A program made the translations under genes and the position numbers. Positions 46,701 to 60,130 of a DNA stretch of 64,000 nt are shown here, piece by piece. Source of the DNA: Perognathus longimembris pacificus (taxonomy: Eukaryota; Chordata; Mammalia; Rodentia; Heteromyidae); assembly GCF_023159225.1 (NCBI RefSeq), contig NW_025958783.1, positions 1-64,000 of the forward strand. Direction: 5' to 3'. The notes under the pieces are model-generated. The model was not told where the DNA came from. It did no database searches and saw nothing but the letters and a program-made list of their open reading frames with translations. The stretch's first letter is position 1. The number at the start of each line of letters is the position of its first letter.

Positions 46701-49055
46701 ATCTAATCTTTTGGGTTTTTTTTCTAATGAGGTCGACCAGTTGTCTATTTATTATTTTCTTTACTACGCATCAAGCTTCGCTGCTTGTCTTTGCTCCTGT
46801 GTGCTCGCGCACTCTCGCCATTTCCACTTATTTTTATTTTTGATTTATTTTTGATTTATTTTGTCAATTTAAAAAAAAATACGCATCGTGCTGTGCTGTT
46901 TGTGTTTGCATGAGTGCATTCGCGCGCTCTCGCTTTCTCCACTTTACAATTTTTTTGTTATTATTTATCTATTCCTGAGAGTTTATATTATTTTTATTTG
47001 TTTATTTAAATGAAGTCGACCAGTTGCCTGCCCTTCCTTCCATTATCCGTCACCGAGAAAAACTGAACAAAGTTCTGAGGTCGACCTTGTAAAGATAAGG
47101 ATTCAGGTCTGTCTGCTGTTTACCTTTGCTCCTGCCCACACTGCCCTTCTCTCCACATTTATGTGTTTGTTGGTTTGTTTATCTAATCTTTTGGGTTTTT
47201 ATTTCTAATGAGGTCGACCAGTTGTCTATTTATTATTTTTTTTACTACGCATCAAGCTGCGCTGCTTGTCTTTGCGCCTGTGTGATCGCGCACTCTCGCC
47301 TTTTCCACTTATTTTTATTATGGATTTATTTTTTATTTATTTTGTCAATTTTAAAAAAAAAATACGCATCGTGCTGTGCTGTTTGTGTTTGCTTGAGTGC
47401 ATTCGCGCGCTCTCGCTTTCTCCACTTTACAATTTTTTTGTTATTATTTATCTATTCCTGAGAGTTTATCTTATTTTTTATTTGTTTATTTAAATGAAGT
47501 CGACCAGTTGCCTGCCCTTCCTTCCATTATCCGTCACCGAGACAAACTGAACAAAGTTCTGGGGTCGACCTTGTAAAGATAAGGATTCAGGTCTGTCTGC
47601 TCTTTACCTTTGCTCCTGCGCGCACTGCCCTTCTCTCCACATTTATGTGTTTGTTTGTTTGTCTATCTAATCTTTTGGGTTTTTATTTCTAATGAGGTTG
47701 ACCAGTTGTTTATTTATTATTTTTTTTACTACGCATCAAGCTGCGCTGCTTGTCTTTGCTCCTGTGTGCTCGCGCACTCTCGCCTTTTCCACTTATTTTT
47801 ATTTTTGATTTATTTTTGATTTATTTTGTCAATTTAAAAAAAAAACGCATCGTGCTGTGCTGTTTGTGTTTGCTTGAGTGCATTCGCGCGCTCTCACTTT
47901 CTGCACTTTACAATTTTTTTGTTATTATTTATCTATTCCTGAGAGTTTATCTTAATTTTTATTTGTTTATTTAAATGAAGTCCACCAGTTGCCTGCCCTT
48001 CCTTCCATTATCCGTCACCGAGACAAACTGAACAAAGTTCTGAGGTCGACCTTGTAAAGATAAGGATTCAGGTCTGTCTGCTGTTTACCTATGCTCCTGC
48101 GCGCACTGCCCTTCTCACCACATTTATGTGTTTGTTTGTTTGTCTATCTAATCTTTTGGGTTTTTATTTCTAATGAGGTCGACCAGTTGTCTATTTATTA
48201 TTTTTTTTACTACGCATCAAGCTGCGCTGCTTGTCTTTGCTCCTGTGTGCTCGCGCACTCTCGCCTTTTCCACTTATTGTTATTTTTCATTTATTTTTGA
48301 TTTATTTTGTCAATATAAAAAAATACGCATCGTGCTGTGCCGTTTGTGTTTGCTTGAGTGCATTCGTGCGCTCTCGCTTTCTCCACTTTACAATTTTTTG
48401 GATATTATTTATCTATTCCTGAGAGTTTATCTTATTTTTTATTTGTTTATTTAAATGAAGTCGACCAGTTGCCTGCCCTTCCTTCCATTATCCGTCACCA
48501 AGACAATCTGAACAAAGTTCTGAGGTCGACCTTGTAAAGATAAGGATTCAGGTCTGTCTGCTGTTTACCTTTGCTCCTGGGCGCACTGCCCTTCTCTCCA
48601 CATTTATGTGTTTGTTTCTTTGTCTATCCAATTTTTTGGGTTTTTATTTCTAATGAGTTCGACCAGTTGTCTATTTATTATTTTTTTTTACTACGCATCA
48701 AGCTGCGCTGCTTGTCTTTGCTCCTGTGTGCTCGCGCACTCTGGCCTTTTCCACTTATTTTTATTTTTGATTTATTTTTGATTTATTTTGTCAATTTTTT
48801 TAAAAAAATACGCATCGTGCTGTGCTGTTTGTGTTTGCTTGAGGGCATTCGCGCGCTCTCGCTTTCTCCACTTTACAATTTTTTTGTTATTATTTATCTA
48901 TTCCTGAGAGTTTATCTTATTTTTTATTTGTTTATTTAAATGAAGTCGACCAGTTGCCTGCCCTTCCTTCCATTATCCGTCACCGAGACAACCTGAACAA
49001 AGTTCTGAGGTCGACCTTGTAAAGATAAGGATTCACATCTGTCTGCTGTTTACAT
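43755..49055. repeat. Long monomer series, version lacking three units
   Basis: Units 43755, 44237, 44717, 45198, 45682, 46165, 46646, 47126, 47610, 48091 and 48571 follow the order of 31485-38227, but the offset falls from 12,270 bp at the start to 10,829 bp by unit 48091, a loss of 1,441 bp or three units. The losses map to two hybrid units. 45682 has ACATTTCCTCC and TTATTATGTC in front and the TATTATTTTTATTTG tail of 34373; 46165 has the GCACTTCGCC front of 34854 and the AATAAGCATCG back of 35336. Confidence 0.83.
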
Positions 49056-50982
49056 TTGCTCCTGCGCTCACTGCCCTTCTCTCCACATTTATGTGTTTGT
49101 TTGTTTGTCTATCTAATCTTTTGGGTTTTTATTTCTAATGAGGTCGACCAGTTGTCTATTTATTATTTTTTTTACTACGCATCAAGCTGCGCTGCTTGTC
49201 TTTGCTCCTGTGTGCTCGCGCACTTCGCCTTTTCCACTTATTTTTATTTTTGATTTATTTTTGATTTATTTTGTCAATTTTTTAAAAAAATACGCATCGT
49301 GCTGTGCTGTTTGTGTTTGCTTGAGTGCATTCGCGCGCTCTCGCTTTCTCCACTTTACAATTTTTTTTGTTATTATTTATCTATTCCTGAGAGTTTATAT
49401 TATTTTTATTTGTTTATTTAAATGAAGTCGACCAGTTGCTGCCCTTCCTTCCATTATCCGTCACCGAGAAAAACTGAACAAAGTTCTGAGGTCGACCTTG
49501 TAAAGATAAGGATTCAGGTCTGTCTGCTGTTTACCTTTGCTCCTGCCCGCACTGCCCTTCTCTCCACATTTATGTGTTTGTTGGTTTGTTCATCTAATCT
49601 TTTGGGTTTTTATTTCTAATGAGGTCGACCAGTTGTCTATTTATTATTTTTTTTACTACCCATCAAGCTGCGCTGCTTGTCTTTGCTCCTGTGTGCTCGC
49701 GCACTCTCGCCTTTTCCACTTATTTTTATTTTTGATTTATTTTTTATTTATTTTGTCAATTTTTTAAAAAAATACGCATCGTGCTGTGCTGTTTGTGTTT
49801 GCTTGAGTGCATTCGCGCGCTCTCGCTTTCTCCACTTTACAATTTTTTTGTTATTATTTATCTATTCCTGAGAGTTTATATTATTTTTATTTGTTTATTT
49901 AAATGAAGTCGACCAGTTGCCTGCCCTTCCTTCCATTATCCGTCACCGAGACAAACTGAACAAAGTTCTGAGGTCGACCTTGTAAAGATAAGGATTCAGG
50001 TCTGTCTGCTGTTTACCTTTGCTACTGCCCGCACTGCCCTTCTCTCCACATTTATGTGTTTGTTTGTTTGTCTATCTAATCTCTTGGGTTTTTATTTCTA
50101 ATGAGGTCGACCAGTTGTCTATTTATTATTTTTTTTACTATGCATCAAGCTGCGCTGCTTGTCTTTGCTCCTGTGTGCTCGCGCACTCTCGCCTTTTCCA
50201 CTTATTGTTATTTTTTATTTATTTTTGATTTATTTTGTCAATATAAAAAAAAATACGCATCGTGCTGTGCCGTTTGTGTTTGCTTGAGTGCATTCGTGCG
50301 CTCTCGCTTTCTCCACTTTACAATTTTTTTGGATATTATTTATCTATTCCTGAGAGTTTATCTTATTTTTTACTTGTTTATTTAAATGAAGTCGACCAGT
50401 TGCCTGCCCTTCCTTCCATTATCCGTCACCGAGACAAACTGAACAAAGTTCTGAGTTCGACCTTGTAAAGATAAGGATTCAGGTCTGTCTGCTGTTTACC
50501 TTTGCTCCTGCGAACACTGCCCTTCTCTCCACATTTATGTGTTTGTTTGTTTGTCTATCTAATCTTTTGGGTTTTTATTTCTAATGAGGTCGACCAGTTG
50601 TCTATTTATTATTTTTTTTACTACGCATCAAGCTGCGCTGCTTGTCTTTTCTCCTGTGTGCTCGCGCACTCTCGCCTTTTCCACTTATTTTTATTTTTGA
50701 TTTATTTTTGATTTATTTTGTCAATTTAAAAAAAATACGCATCGTGCTGTGCTGTTTGTGTTTGCTTGAGTGCTTTCGCGCGCTGTCGCTTTGTGCACTT
50801 TACAATTTTTTTGTTATTATTTATCTATTCCTGAGAGTTTATCTTATTTTTTATTTGTTTATTTAAATGAAGTCGACCAGTTGCCTGCCCTTCCTTCCAT
50901 TATCCGTCACCGAGACAAACTGAACAAAGTTCTGAGGTCGACCTTGTAAAGATAAGGATTCAGGTCTGTCTGCTGTTTACCT
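49056..50982. repeat. Satellite block duplicated again at 58.2 and 62.0 kb
   Basis: Units 49056, 49537, 50019 and 50502. Markers are GATTCACATCTGTCTGC just before 49056, GGTTTGTTCATCTAATC in 49537, ACTACCCATCAAG, TAATCTCTTGGG in 50019, CCTGCGAACACTG in 50502 and GCGCGCTGTCGCTTTGTGC at its end. All recur at an offset of 9,147-9,148 bp in 58203-60130. Unit 49537 is preceded by a one-base loss (CAGTTGCTGCCC). Confidence 0.88.
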
Positions 50983-53900
50983 TTGCTCCTGCGCGCACTG
51001 CCCTTCTCTCCACATTTATGTGTTTGTTTGTTTGTCTATCTAATCTTTTGGGTTTTTATTTCTAATGAGGTCGACCACTTGTCTATTTATTATTTTTTTT
51101 ACTACGCATCAAGCTGCGCTGCTTGTCTTTGCTCCTGTGTGCTCGCTCACTCTCGCCTTTTCCACTTATTGTTATTTTTTATTTATTTTTGATTTATTTT
51201 GTCAATATAAAAAAAATACGCATCGTGCTGTGCCGTTTGTGTTTGCTTGAGTGCATTCGTGCGCTCTCGCTTTCTCCACTTTACAATTTTTTGGATATTA
51301 TTTATCTATTCCTGAGAGTTTATCTTATATTTTATTTGTTTATTTAAATGAAGTCGACCAGTTGCTTGCCCTTCCTTCCATTATCCGTCACCGAGACAAA
51401 CTGAACAAAGTTCTGAGGTCGACCTTGTAAAGATAAGGATTCAGGTCTGTCTGCTGTTTACCTTTGCTCCTGCGCGCACTGCCCTTCTCTCCACATTTAT
51501 GTGTTTGTTTGTTTGTCTATCTAATCTTTTGGGTTTTTATTTCTAATGAGGTCGACCAGTTGTCTATTTATTATTTTTTTTACTACGCATCAAGCTGCGC
51601 TGCTTGTCTTCGCTCCTGTGTGCTCGCGCACTTCGCCTTTTCCACTTATTTTTATTTTTGATTTATTTTGTCAATTTTTTAAAAAAATACGCATCGTGCT
51701 GTGCTGTTTGTGTTTGCTTGAGTGCATTCGCGCGCTCTCGCTTTCTCCACTTTACAATTTTTTTGTTATTATTTATCTATTCCTGAGAGTTTATCTTATT
51801 TTTTATTTGTTTATTTAAATGAAGGCGACCAGTTGCCTGCCCTTCCTTCCATTATCCGTCACCGAGTAAAACTGAACAAAGTTCTGAGGTCGACCTTGTA
51901 ATGATAAGGATTCAGGTCTGTCTGCTGTTTACCTTTGCTCCTGCCCGCACTGCCCTTCTCTCCACATTTATGTGTTTGTTGGTTTGTTTATCTAATCTTT
52001 TGGGTTTTTATTTCTAATGAGGTCGACCAGTTGTCTATTTATTATTTTTTTTACTACGCATCAAGCTGCGCTGCTTGTCTTTGCTCCTGTGTGCTCGCGC
52101 ACTTCGCCTTTTCCACTTATTTTTATTTTTGATTTATTTTTGATTTATTTTGTCAATTTTTTAAAAAAATACGCATCCTGCTGTGCTGTTTGTGTTTGCC
52201 TGAGTGCATTCGCGCGGTCTCGCTTTCTCCACTTTACAATTTTTTTGTTATTATTTATCTACTCCTGAGAGTTTATATTATTTTTTATTTGTTTATTTAA
52301 ATGAAGTCGACCAGTTTCCTGCCCTTCCTTCCATTATCCGTCACCGAGAAAAACTGAACAAAGTTCTGAGGTCGACCTTGTAAAGATAAGGATTCAGGTC
52401 TGTCTGCTGTTTACCTTTGCTCCTGCCCGCACTGCCCTTCTCTCCACATTTATGTGTTTGTTGGTTTGTTTATCTAATCTTTTGGGTTTTTATTTCTAAT
52501 GAGGTGGACCAGTTGTCTATTTATTATTTTTTTTACTACGCATCAAGCTGCGCTGCTTGTCTTTGCGCCTGTGTGCTCGCGCACTCTCGCCTTTTCCACT
52601 TATTTTTATTTTTGATTTTTTTTTTATTTATTTTGTCAATATAAAAAAAAAATACGCATCGTGCTGTGCTGTTTGTGTTTGCTTGAGTGCATTCGCGCGC
52701 TCGCGCTTTCTCCACTTTACAATTTTTTTGTTATTATTTATCTATTCCTGAGAGTTTATATTATTTTTATTTGTTTATTTAAATGAAGTCGACCAGTTGC
52801 CTGCCCTTCCTTCCATTATCCGTCACCGAGACAAACTGAACAATGTTCTGAGGTCGACCTTGTAAAGATAAGGATTCAGGTCTGTCTGCTGTTTACCTTT
52901 GCTACTGCCCGCACTGCCCTTCTCTCCACATTTATTTGTTTGTTGCTTTGTCTATCTAATCTTTTGGGTTTTTATTTCTAATGAGGTCGACCAGTTGTCT
53001 ATTTATTATTTTTTTTACTACGCATCAAGCTGCGCTGCTTGTCTTTGCTCCTGTGTGCTTGCGCACTCTCGCTTTTTCCACTTATTTTTATTTTTGATTT
53101 ATTTTTGATTTATTTTGTCAATTTTAAAAAAAAATACCCATCGTGCTGTGCTGTTTGTGTTTGCTTGAGTGCATTCGCGCGCTCTCGCTTTCTCCACTTT
53201 ACAATTTTTTTGTTATTATTTATCTATTCCTGAGAGTTTATCTTATTTTTTATTTGTTTATTTAAATTAAGTCGACCAGTTGCCTGCCGTTCCTTCCATT
53301 ATCCGTCACCGAGACAAACTGAACAAAGTTCTGGGGTCGACCTTGTAAAGATAAGGAATCAGGTCTGTCTGCTGTTTACCTTTGTTCCTGCGCGCACTGC
53401 CCTTCACTCCACATTTATGTGTTTCTTTGTTTGTCTATCTAATCTTTTGGGTTTTTATTTCTAATGAGGTCGACCAGTTGTTTATTTATTATTTTTTTTA
53501 CTACGCATCAAGCTGCGCTGCTTGTCTTTGCTCCTGTGTGATCGCGCACTCTCGCCTTTTACACTTATTTTTATTTTTGATTTATTTTTGATTTATTTTG
53601 TCAATTTAAAAAAAAAACGCATCGTGCTGTGCTGTTTGTGTTTGCTTGAGTGCATTCGCGCGCTCTCACTTTCTGCACTTTACAATTTTTTTGTTATTAT
53701 TTATCTATTCCTGAGAGTTTATCTTAATTTTTATTTGTTTATTTAAATGAAGTCGACCAGTTGCCTGCCCTTCCTTCCATTATCCGTCACCGAGACAAAC
53801 TGAACAAAGTTCTGAGGTCGACCTTGTAAAGATAAGGATTCAGGTCTGTCTGCTGTTTACCTTTGCTCCTGCGCGCACTGCCCTTCTCTCCACATTTATG

Positions 53901-56756
53901 TGTTTGTTTGTTTGTCTATCTAATCTTTTGGGTTTTTATTTCTAATGAGGTCGACCAGTTGTCTATTTATTATTTTTTTTACTACGCATCAAGCTGCGCT
54001 GCTTGTCTTTGCTCCTGTGTGCTCGCGCACTCTCGCCTTTTCCACTTATTGTTATTTTTTATTTATTTTTGATTTATTTTGTCAATATAAAAAAAATACG
54101 CATCGTGCTGTGCCGTTTGTGTTTGCTTGAGTGCATTCGTGCGCTCTCGCTTTCTCCACTTTACAATTTTTTGGATATTATTTATCTATTCCTGAGAGTT
54201 TATCTTATTTTTTGTTTGTTTATTTAAATGAAGTCGACCAGTTGCCTGCCCTTCCTTCCATTATCCGTCACCGAGACAAACTGAACAAAGTTCTGAGGTC
54301 GACCTTGTAAAGATAAGGATTCAGGTCTGTCTGCTGTTTACCTTTGCTCCTGCGCGCACTGCCCTTCTCTCCACATTTATGTGTTTGTTTGTTTGTCTAT
54401 CCAATCTTTTGGGTTTTTATTTCTAATGAGGTCGACCAGTTGTCTATTTATTATTTTTTTTACTACGCATCAAGCTGCGCTGCTTGTCTTTGCTCCTGTG
54501 TGCTCGCGCACTCTCGCCTTTTCCACTTATTTTTATTTTTGATTTATTTTTGATTTATTTTGTCAATTTTTAAAAAAAAATACGCATCGTGCTGTGCTGT
54601 TTGTGTTTGCTTGAGTGCATTCGCGCGCTCTCGCTTTCTCCACTTTACAATTTTTTTGTTATTATTTATCTATTCCTGAGAGTTTATCTTATTTTTTATT
54701 TGTTTATTTAAATGAAGTCGACCAGTTGCCTGCCCTTCCTTCCATTATCCTTCACCGAGACAAACTGAACAAAGTTCTGAGGTCGACCTTGTAAAGATAA
54801 GGATTCAGGTCTGTCTGCTGTTTACATTTGCTCCTGCGCTCACTGCCCTTCTCTCCACATTTATGTGTTTGTTTGTTTGTCTATCTAATCTTTTGGGTTT
54901 TTATTTCTAATGAGGTCGACCAGTTGTCTATTTATTATTTTTTTTACTACGCATCAAGCTGCGCTGCTTGTCTTTGCTCCTGTGTGCTCGCGCACTCTCG
55001 CCTTTTCCACTTATTTTTATTTTTGATTTATTTTTGATTTATTTTGTCAATTTAAAAAAAAATACGCATCGTGCTGTGCTGTTTGTGTTTGCTTGAGTGC
55101 TTTCGCGCGCTCTCGCTTTGTGCAATTTACAATTTTTTTGTTATTATTTATCTATTCATGAGAGTTTATCTTATTTTTTATTTGTTTATTTAAATGAAGT
55201 CGACAAGTTGCCTGCCCTTCCTTCCATTATCCGTCACCGAGACAAACTGAACAAAGTTCTGAGGTCGACCTTGTAAAGATAAGGATTCAGGTCTGTCTGC
55301 TGTTTACCTTTGCTCCTGCGCGCACTGCCCTTCACTCCACATTTATGTGTTTCTTTGTTTGTCTATCTAATCTTTTGGGTTTTTATTTCTAATGAGGTCG
55401 ACCAGTTGTCTATTTATTATTTTTTTTACTACGCATCAAGCTGCGCTGCTTGTCTTTGCTCCTGTGTGCTCGCGCACTCTCGCCTTTTCCACTTATTGTT
55501 ATTTTTTATTTATTTTTGATTTATTTTGTCAATTTAAAAAAAAATACGCATCGTGCTGTGCTGTTTGTGTTTGCTTGAGTGCATTCGCGCGCTCTCACTT
55601 TCTGCACTTTACAATTTTTTTGTTATTTTTCATCTATTCCTGAGAGTTTATCTTATTTTTTATTTGTTTATTTAAATGAAGTCGACCAGTTGCCTGCCCT
55701 TCCTTCCATTATCCGTCACCGAGACAAACTGAACAAAGTTCTGAGCTCGACCTTGTAAAGATAAGGATTCAGGTCTGTCTGCTGTTTACCTTTGCTCCTG
55801 CGCTCACTGCCCTTCTCTCCAAATTTATGTGTTTGTTTGTTTGTCTATCTAATCTTTTGGGTTTTTATTTCTAATGAGGTCGACCAGATGTCTATTTATT
55901 ATTTTTTTTACTACGCATCAAGCTGCGCTGCTTGTCTTTGCTCCTGTGTGCACGCGCACTCTCGCCTTTTCCACTTATTGTTATTTTTTATTTATTTTTG
56001 ATTTATTTTGTCAATTTAAAAAAAATACGCATCGTGCTGTGCTGTTTGTGTTTGCTTGAGTGCATTCGAGCGCTCTCGATTTCTGAACTTTACAATTTTT
56101 TTGTTATTATTTATCTATTCCTGAGTGTTTAACTTATTTTTTATTTGTTTATTTAAATGATGTCGACCAGTTGCCTGCCCTTCCTTCCATTATCCGTCAC
56201 CGAGACAAACTGAACAAAGTTCTGAGGTCGACCTTGTAAAGATAAGGATTCAGGTCTGTGTGCTGTTTACCTTTGCTCCTGCCCGCACTGCCCTTCTCTC
56301 CACATTTATGTGTTTGTTGGTTTGTCTATCTAATCTTTTGGGTTTTTATTTCTAATGAGGTCGACCAGTTGTCTATTTATTATTTTTTTTTACTACGCGT
56401 CAAGCTGCGCTGCTTGTCTTTGCGCCTGTGTGCTCGCGCACTCTCGCCTTTTCCACTTATTTTTATTTTTGATTTATTTTTGATTTATTTTGTCAATTTT
56501 TTAAAAAAATACGCATCGTGCTGTGCTGTTTGTGTTTGCTTGAGTGCATTCGCGCGCTCTCCCTTTCTCCACTTTACAATTTTTTTGTTATTATTTATCT
56601 ATTCCTGAGAGTTTATCTTATTTTTTATTTGTTTATTTAAATGAAGTCGACCAGTTGCCTGCCCTTCCTTCCATTATCCGTCACCGAGACAAACTGAACA
56701 AAGTTCTGAGGTCGACCTTGTAAAGATAAGGATTCAGGTCTGTCTGCTGTTTACCT
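50983..56756. repeat. Long monomer series, third version with losses
   Basis: The units run 50983 (CGACCACTTG, GTGCCG), 51464 (short, 471 bp), 51935 (TAATGATAAGG before, CCTGCTGTG), 52417 (GCGCCTG), 52899 (CTACTGCCCGC), 53382 (TTGTTCCTG), 53863 (GTGCCG), 54344 (TATCCAATC), 54828 (GCGCTCACTG), 55310, 55792 and 56273. This is the order of 32446-38709 with several units missing between 51464 and 52417, and with the CTACTGCCCGC type retained that 31485-38708 lacks. The tail of 55792 (TTCGAGCGCTCTCGATTTC, GTGTTTAACTTATT, AATGATGTCGACC) matches the tail of 38228. Confidence 0.82.
51464..51934. repeat. Short monomer (471 bp), slippage deletion
   Basis: One of the two TGATTTATTTTT copies is missing (TTTTTGATTTATTTTGTCAA near 51656). 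Flanking variants differ from those of unit 43283, so the two losses look independent. Confidence 0.85.
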
Positions 56757-59700
56757 TTGCTCCTGCGTGCACTGCCCTTCTCTCCACATTTATGTGTTTG
56801 TTTGTTTGTCTATCTAATCTTTTGGGTTTTTTTTCTAATGATGTCGACCAGTTGTCTATTTATTATTCTTTTTACTACGCATCAAGCTGCGCTGCTTGTC
56901 TTTGCTCCTGTCTGCTCGCGCACTCTCGCCTTTTCCACTTATTTTTATTTTTGATTTATTTTTGATTTATTTTGTCAATTTAAAAAAAAAACGCATCGTG
57001 CTGTGCTGTTTGTGTTTGCTTGAGTGCATTCGCGCGCTCTCACTTTCTGCACTTTACAATTTTTTTGTTATTATTTATCTATTCCTGAGAGTTTATCTTA
57101 ATTTTTATTTGTTTATTTAAATGAAGTCGACCAGTTGCCTGCCCTTCCTTCCATTATCCGTCACCGAGACAAACTGAACAAAGTTCTGAGGTCGACCTTG
57201 TAAAGATAAGGATTCAGGTCTGTCTGCTGTTTACCTATGCTCCTGCGCGCACTGCCCTTCTCTCCATATTTATGTGTTTGTTTGTTTGTCTATCTAATCT
57301 TTTGGGTTTTTATTTCTAATGAGGTCGACCAGTTGTCTATTTATTATTTTTTTTACTACGCATCAAGCTGCGCTGCTTGTCTTTGCTCCTGTGTGCTCGC
57401 GCACTCTCGCCTTTTCCACTTATTGTTATTTTTTATTTATTTTTGATTTATTTTGTCAATATAAAAAAAATACGCATCGTGCTGTGCCGTTTGTGTTTGC
57501 TTGAGTGCATTCTTGCGCTCTCGCTTTCTCCACTTTACAATTTTTTGGATATTATTTATCTATTCCTGAGAGTTTATCTTATTTTTTATTTGTTTATTTA
57601 AATGAAGTCGACCAGTTGCCTGCCCTTCCTTCCATTATCCGTCACCGAGACAATCTGAACAAAGTTCTGAGGTCGACCTTGTAAAGATAAGGATTCAGGT
57701 CTGTCTGCTGTTTACCTTTGCTCCTGCGCGCACTGCCCTTCTCTCCACATTTATGTGTTTGTTTCTTTGTCTATCCAATTTTTTGGGTGTTTATTTCTAA
57801 TGAGGTCGACCAGTTGTCTATTTATTATTTTTTTTTACTACGCATCAAGCTGCGCTGCTTGTCTTTGCTCCTGTGTGCTCGCGCACTCTGGCCTTTTCCA
57901 CTTATTTTTATTTTTGATTTATTTTTGATTTATTTTGTCAATTTTTTTAAAAAAATACGCATCGTGCTGTGCTGTTTGTGTTTGCTTGAGGGCATTCGCG
58001 CGCTCTCGCTTTCTCCACTTTACAATTTTTTTGTTATTATTTATCTATTCCTGAGAGTTTATCTTATTTTTTATTTGTTTATTTAAATGAAGTCGACCAG
58101 TTGCCTGCCCTTCCTTCCATTATCCGTCACCGAGACAACCTGAACAAAATTCTGAGGTCGACCTTGTAAAGATAAGGATTCACATCTTTCTGCTGTTTAC
58201 ATTTGCTCCTGCGCTCACTGCCCTTCTCTCCACATTTATGTGTTTGTTTGTTTGTCTATCTAATCTTTTGGGTTTTTATTTCTAATGAGGTCGACCAGTT
58301 GTCTATTTATTATTTTTTTTACTACGCATCAAGCTGCGCTGCTTGTCTTTGCTCCTGTGTGCTCGCGCACTTCGCCTTTTCCACTTATTTTTATTTTTGA
58401 TTTATTTTTGATTTATTTTGTCAATTTTTTAAAAAAATACGCATCGTGCTGTGCTGTTTGTGTTTGCTTGAGTGCATTCGCGCGCTCTCGCTTTCTCCAC
58501 TTTACAATTTTTTTTGTTATTATTTATCTATTCCTGAGAGTTTATATTATTTTTATTTGTTTATTTAAATGAAGTCGACCAGTTGCCTGCCCTTCCTTCC
58601 ATTATCCGTCACCGAGAAAAACTGAACAAAGTTCTGAGGTCGACCTTGTAAAGATAAGGATTCAGGTCTGTCTGCTGTTTACCTTTGCTCCTGCCCGCAC
58701 TGCCCTTCTCTCCACATTTATGTGTTTGTTGGTTTGTTCATCTAATCTTTTGGGTTTTTATTTCTAATGAGGTCGACCAGTTGTCTATTTATTATTTTTT
58801 TTACTACCCATCAAGCTGCGCTGCTTGTCTTTGCTCCTGTGTGCTCGCGCACTCTCGCCTTTTCCACTTATTTTTATTTTTGATTTATTTTTTATTTATT
58901 TTGTCAATTTTTTAAAAAAATACGCATCGTGCTGTGCTGTTTGTGTTTGCTTGAGTGCATTCGCGCGCTCTCGCTTTCTCCACTTTACAATTTTTTTGTT
59001 ATTATTTATCTATTCCTGAGAGTTTATATTATTTTTATTTGTTTATTTAAATGAAGTCGACCAGTTGCCTGCCCTTCCTTCCATTATCCGTCACCGAGAC
59101 AAACTGAACAAAGTTCTGAGGTCGACCTTGTAAAGATAAGGATTCAGGTCTGTCTGCTGTTTACCTTTGCTACTGCCCGCACTGCCCTTCTCTCCACATT
59201 TATGTGTTTGTTTGTTTGTCTATCTAATCTCTTGGGTTTTTATTTCTAATGAGGTCGACCAGTTGTCTATTTATTATTTTTTTTACTATGCATCAAGCTG
59301 CGCTGCTTGTCTTTGCTCCTGTGTGCTCGCGCACTCTCGCCTTTTCCACTTATTGTTATTTTTTATTTATTTTTGATTTATTTTGTCAATATAAAAAAAA
59401 ATAAGCATCGTGCTGTGCCGTTTGTGTTTGCTTGAGTGCATTCGTGCGCTCTCGCTTTCTCCACTTTACAATTTTTTGGATATTATTTATCTATTCCTGA
59501 GAGTTTATCTTATTTTTTACTTTGTTTATTTAAATGAAGTCGACCAGTTGCCTGCCCTTCCTTCCATTATCCGTCACCGAGACAAACTGAACAAAGTTCT
59601 GAGTTCGACCTTGTAAAGATAAGGATTCAGGTCTGTCTGCTGTTTACCTTTGCTCCTGCGAACACTGCCCTTCTCTCCACATTTATGTGTTTGTTTGTTT

Positions 59701-60130
59701 GTCTATCTAATCTTTTGGGTTTTTATTTCTAATGAGGTCGACCAGTTGTCTATTTATTATTTTTTTTACTACGCATCAAGCTGCGCTGCTTGTCTTTGCT
59801 CCTGTGTGCTCGCGCACTCTCGCCTTTTCCACTTATTTTTATTTTTGATTTATTTTTGATTTATTTTGTCAATTTAAAAAAAATACGCATCGTGCTGTGC
59901 TGTTTGTGTTTGCTTGAGTGCTTTCGCGCGCTGTCGCTTTGTGCACTTTACAATTTTTTTGTTATTATTTATCTATTCCTGAGAGTTTATCTTATTTTTT
60001 ATTTGTTTATTTAAATGAAGTCGACCAGTTGCCTGCCCTTCCTTCCATTATCCGTCACCGAGACAAACTGAACAAAGTTCTGAGGTCGACCTTGTAAAGA
60101 TAAGGATGCAGGTCTGTCTGCTGTTTACCT
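56757..60130. repeat. Dispersed duplicate of 47.7-51.0 kb
   Basis: From about 56890 (AAAAAAACGCATCG, TCTCACTTTCTGCAC) through units 57237, 57718, 58203, 58685, 59167 and 59650, the sequence follows 47750-50950 at an offset of about 9,147 bp (19 units). Shared rarities are ACCTATGCTCCTG, GTTTCTTTGTCTATCCAATT, CTCTGGCCTTTTCC, GAGGGCATTCGCG and CATCTAATC. Agreement stops near 60100, where 60131 (GCGCGCAGTG, TTTCTATTTATTATTGTC) replaces 50983. Confidence 0.88.
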
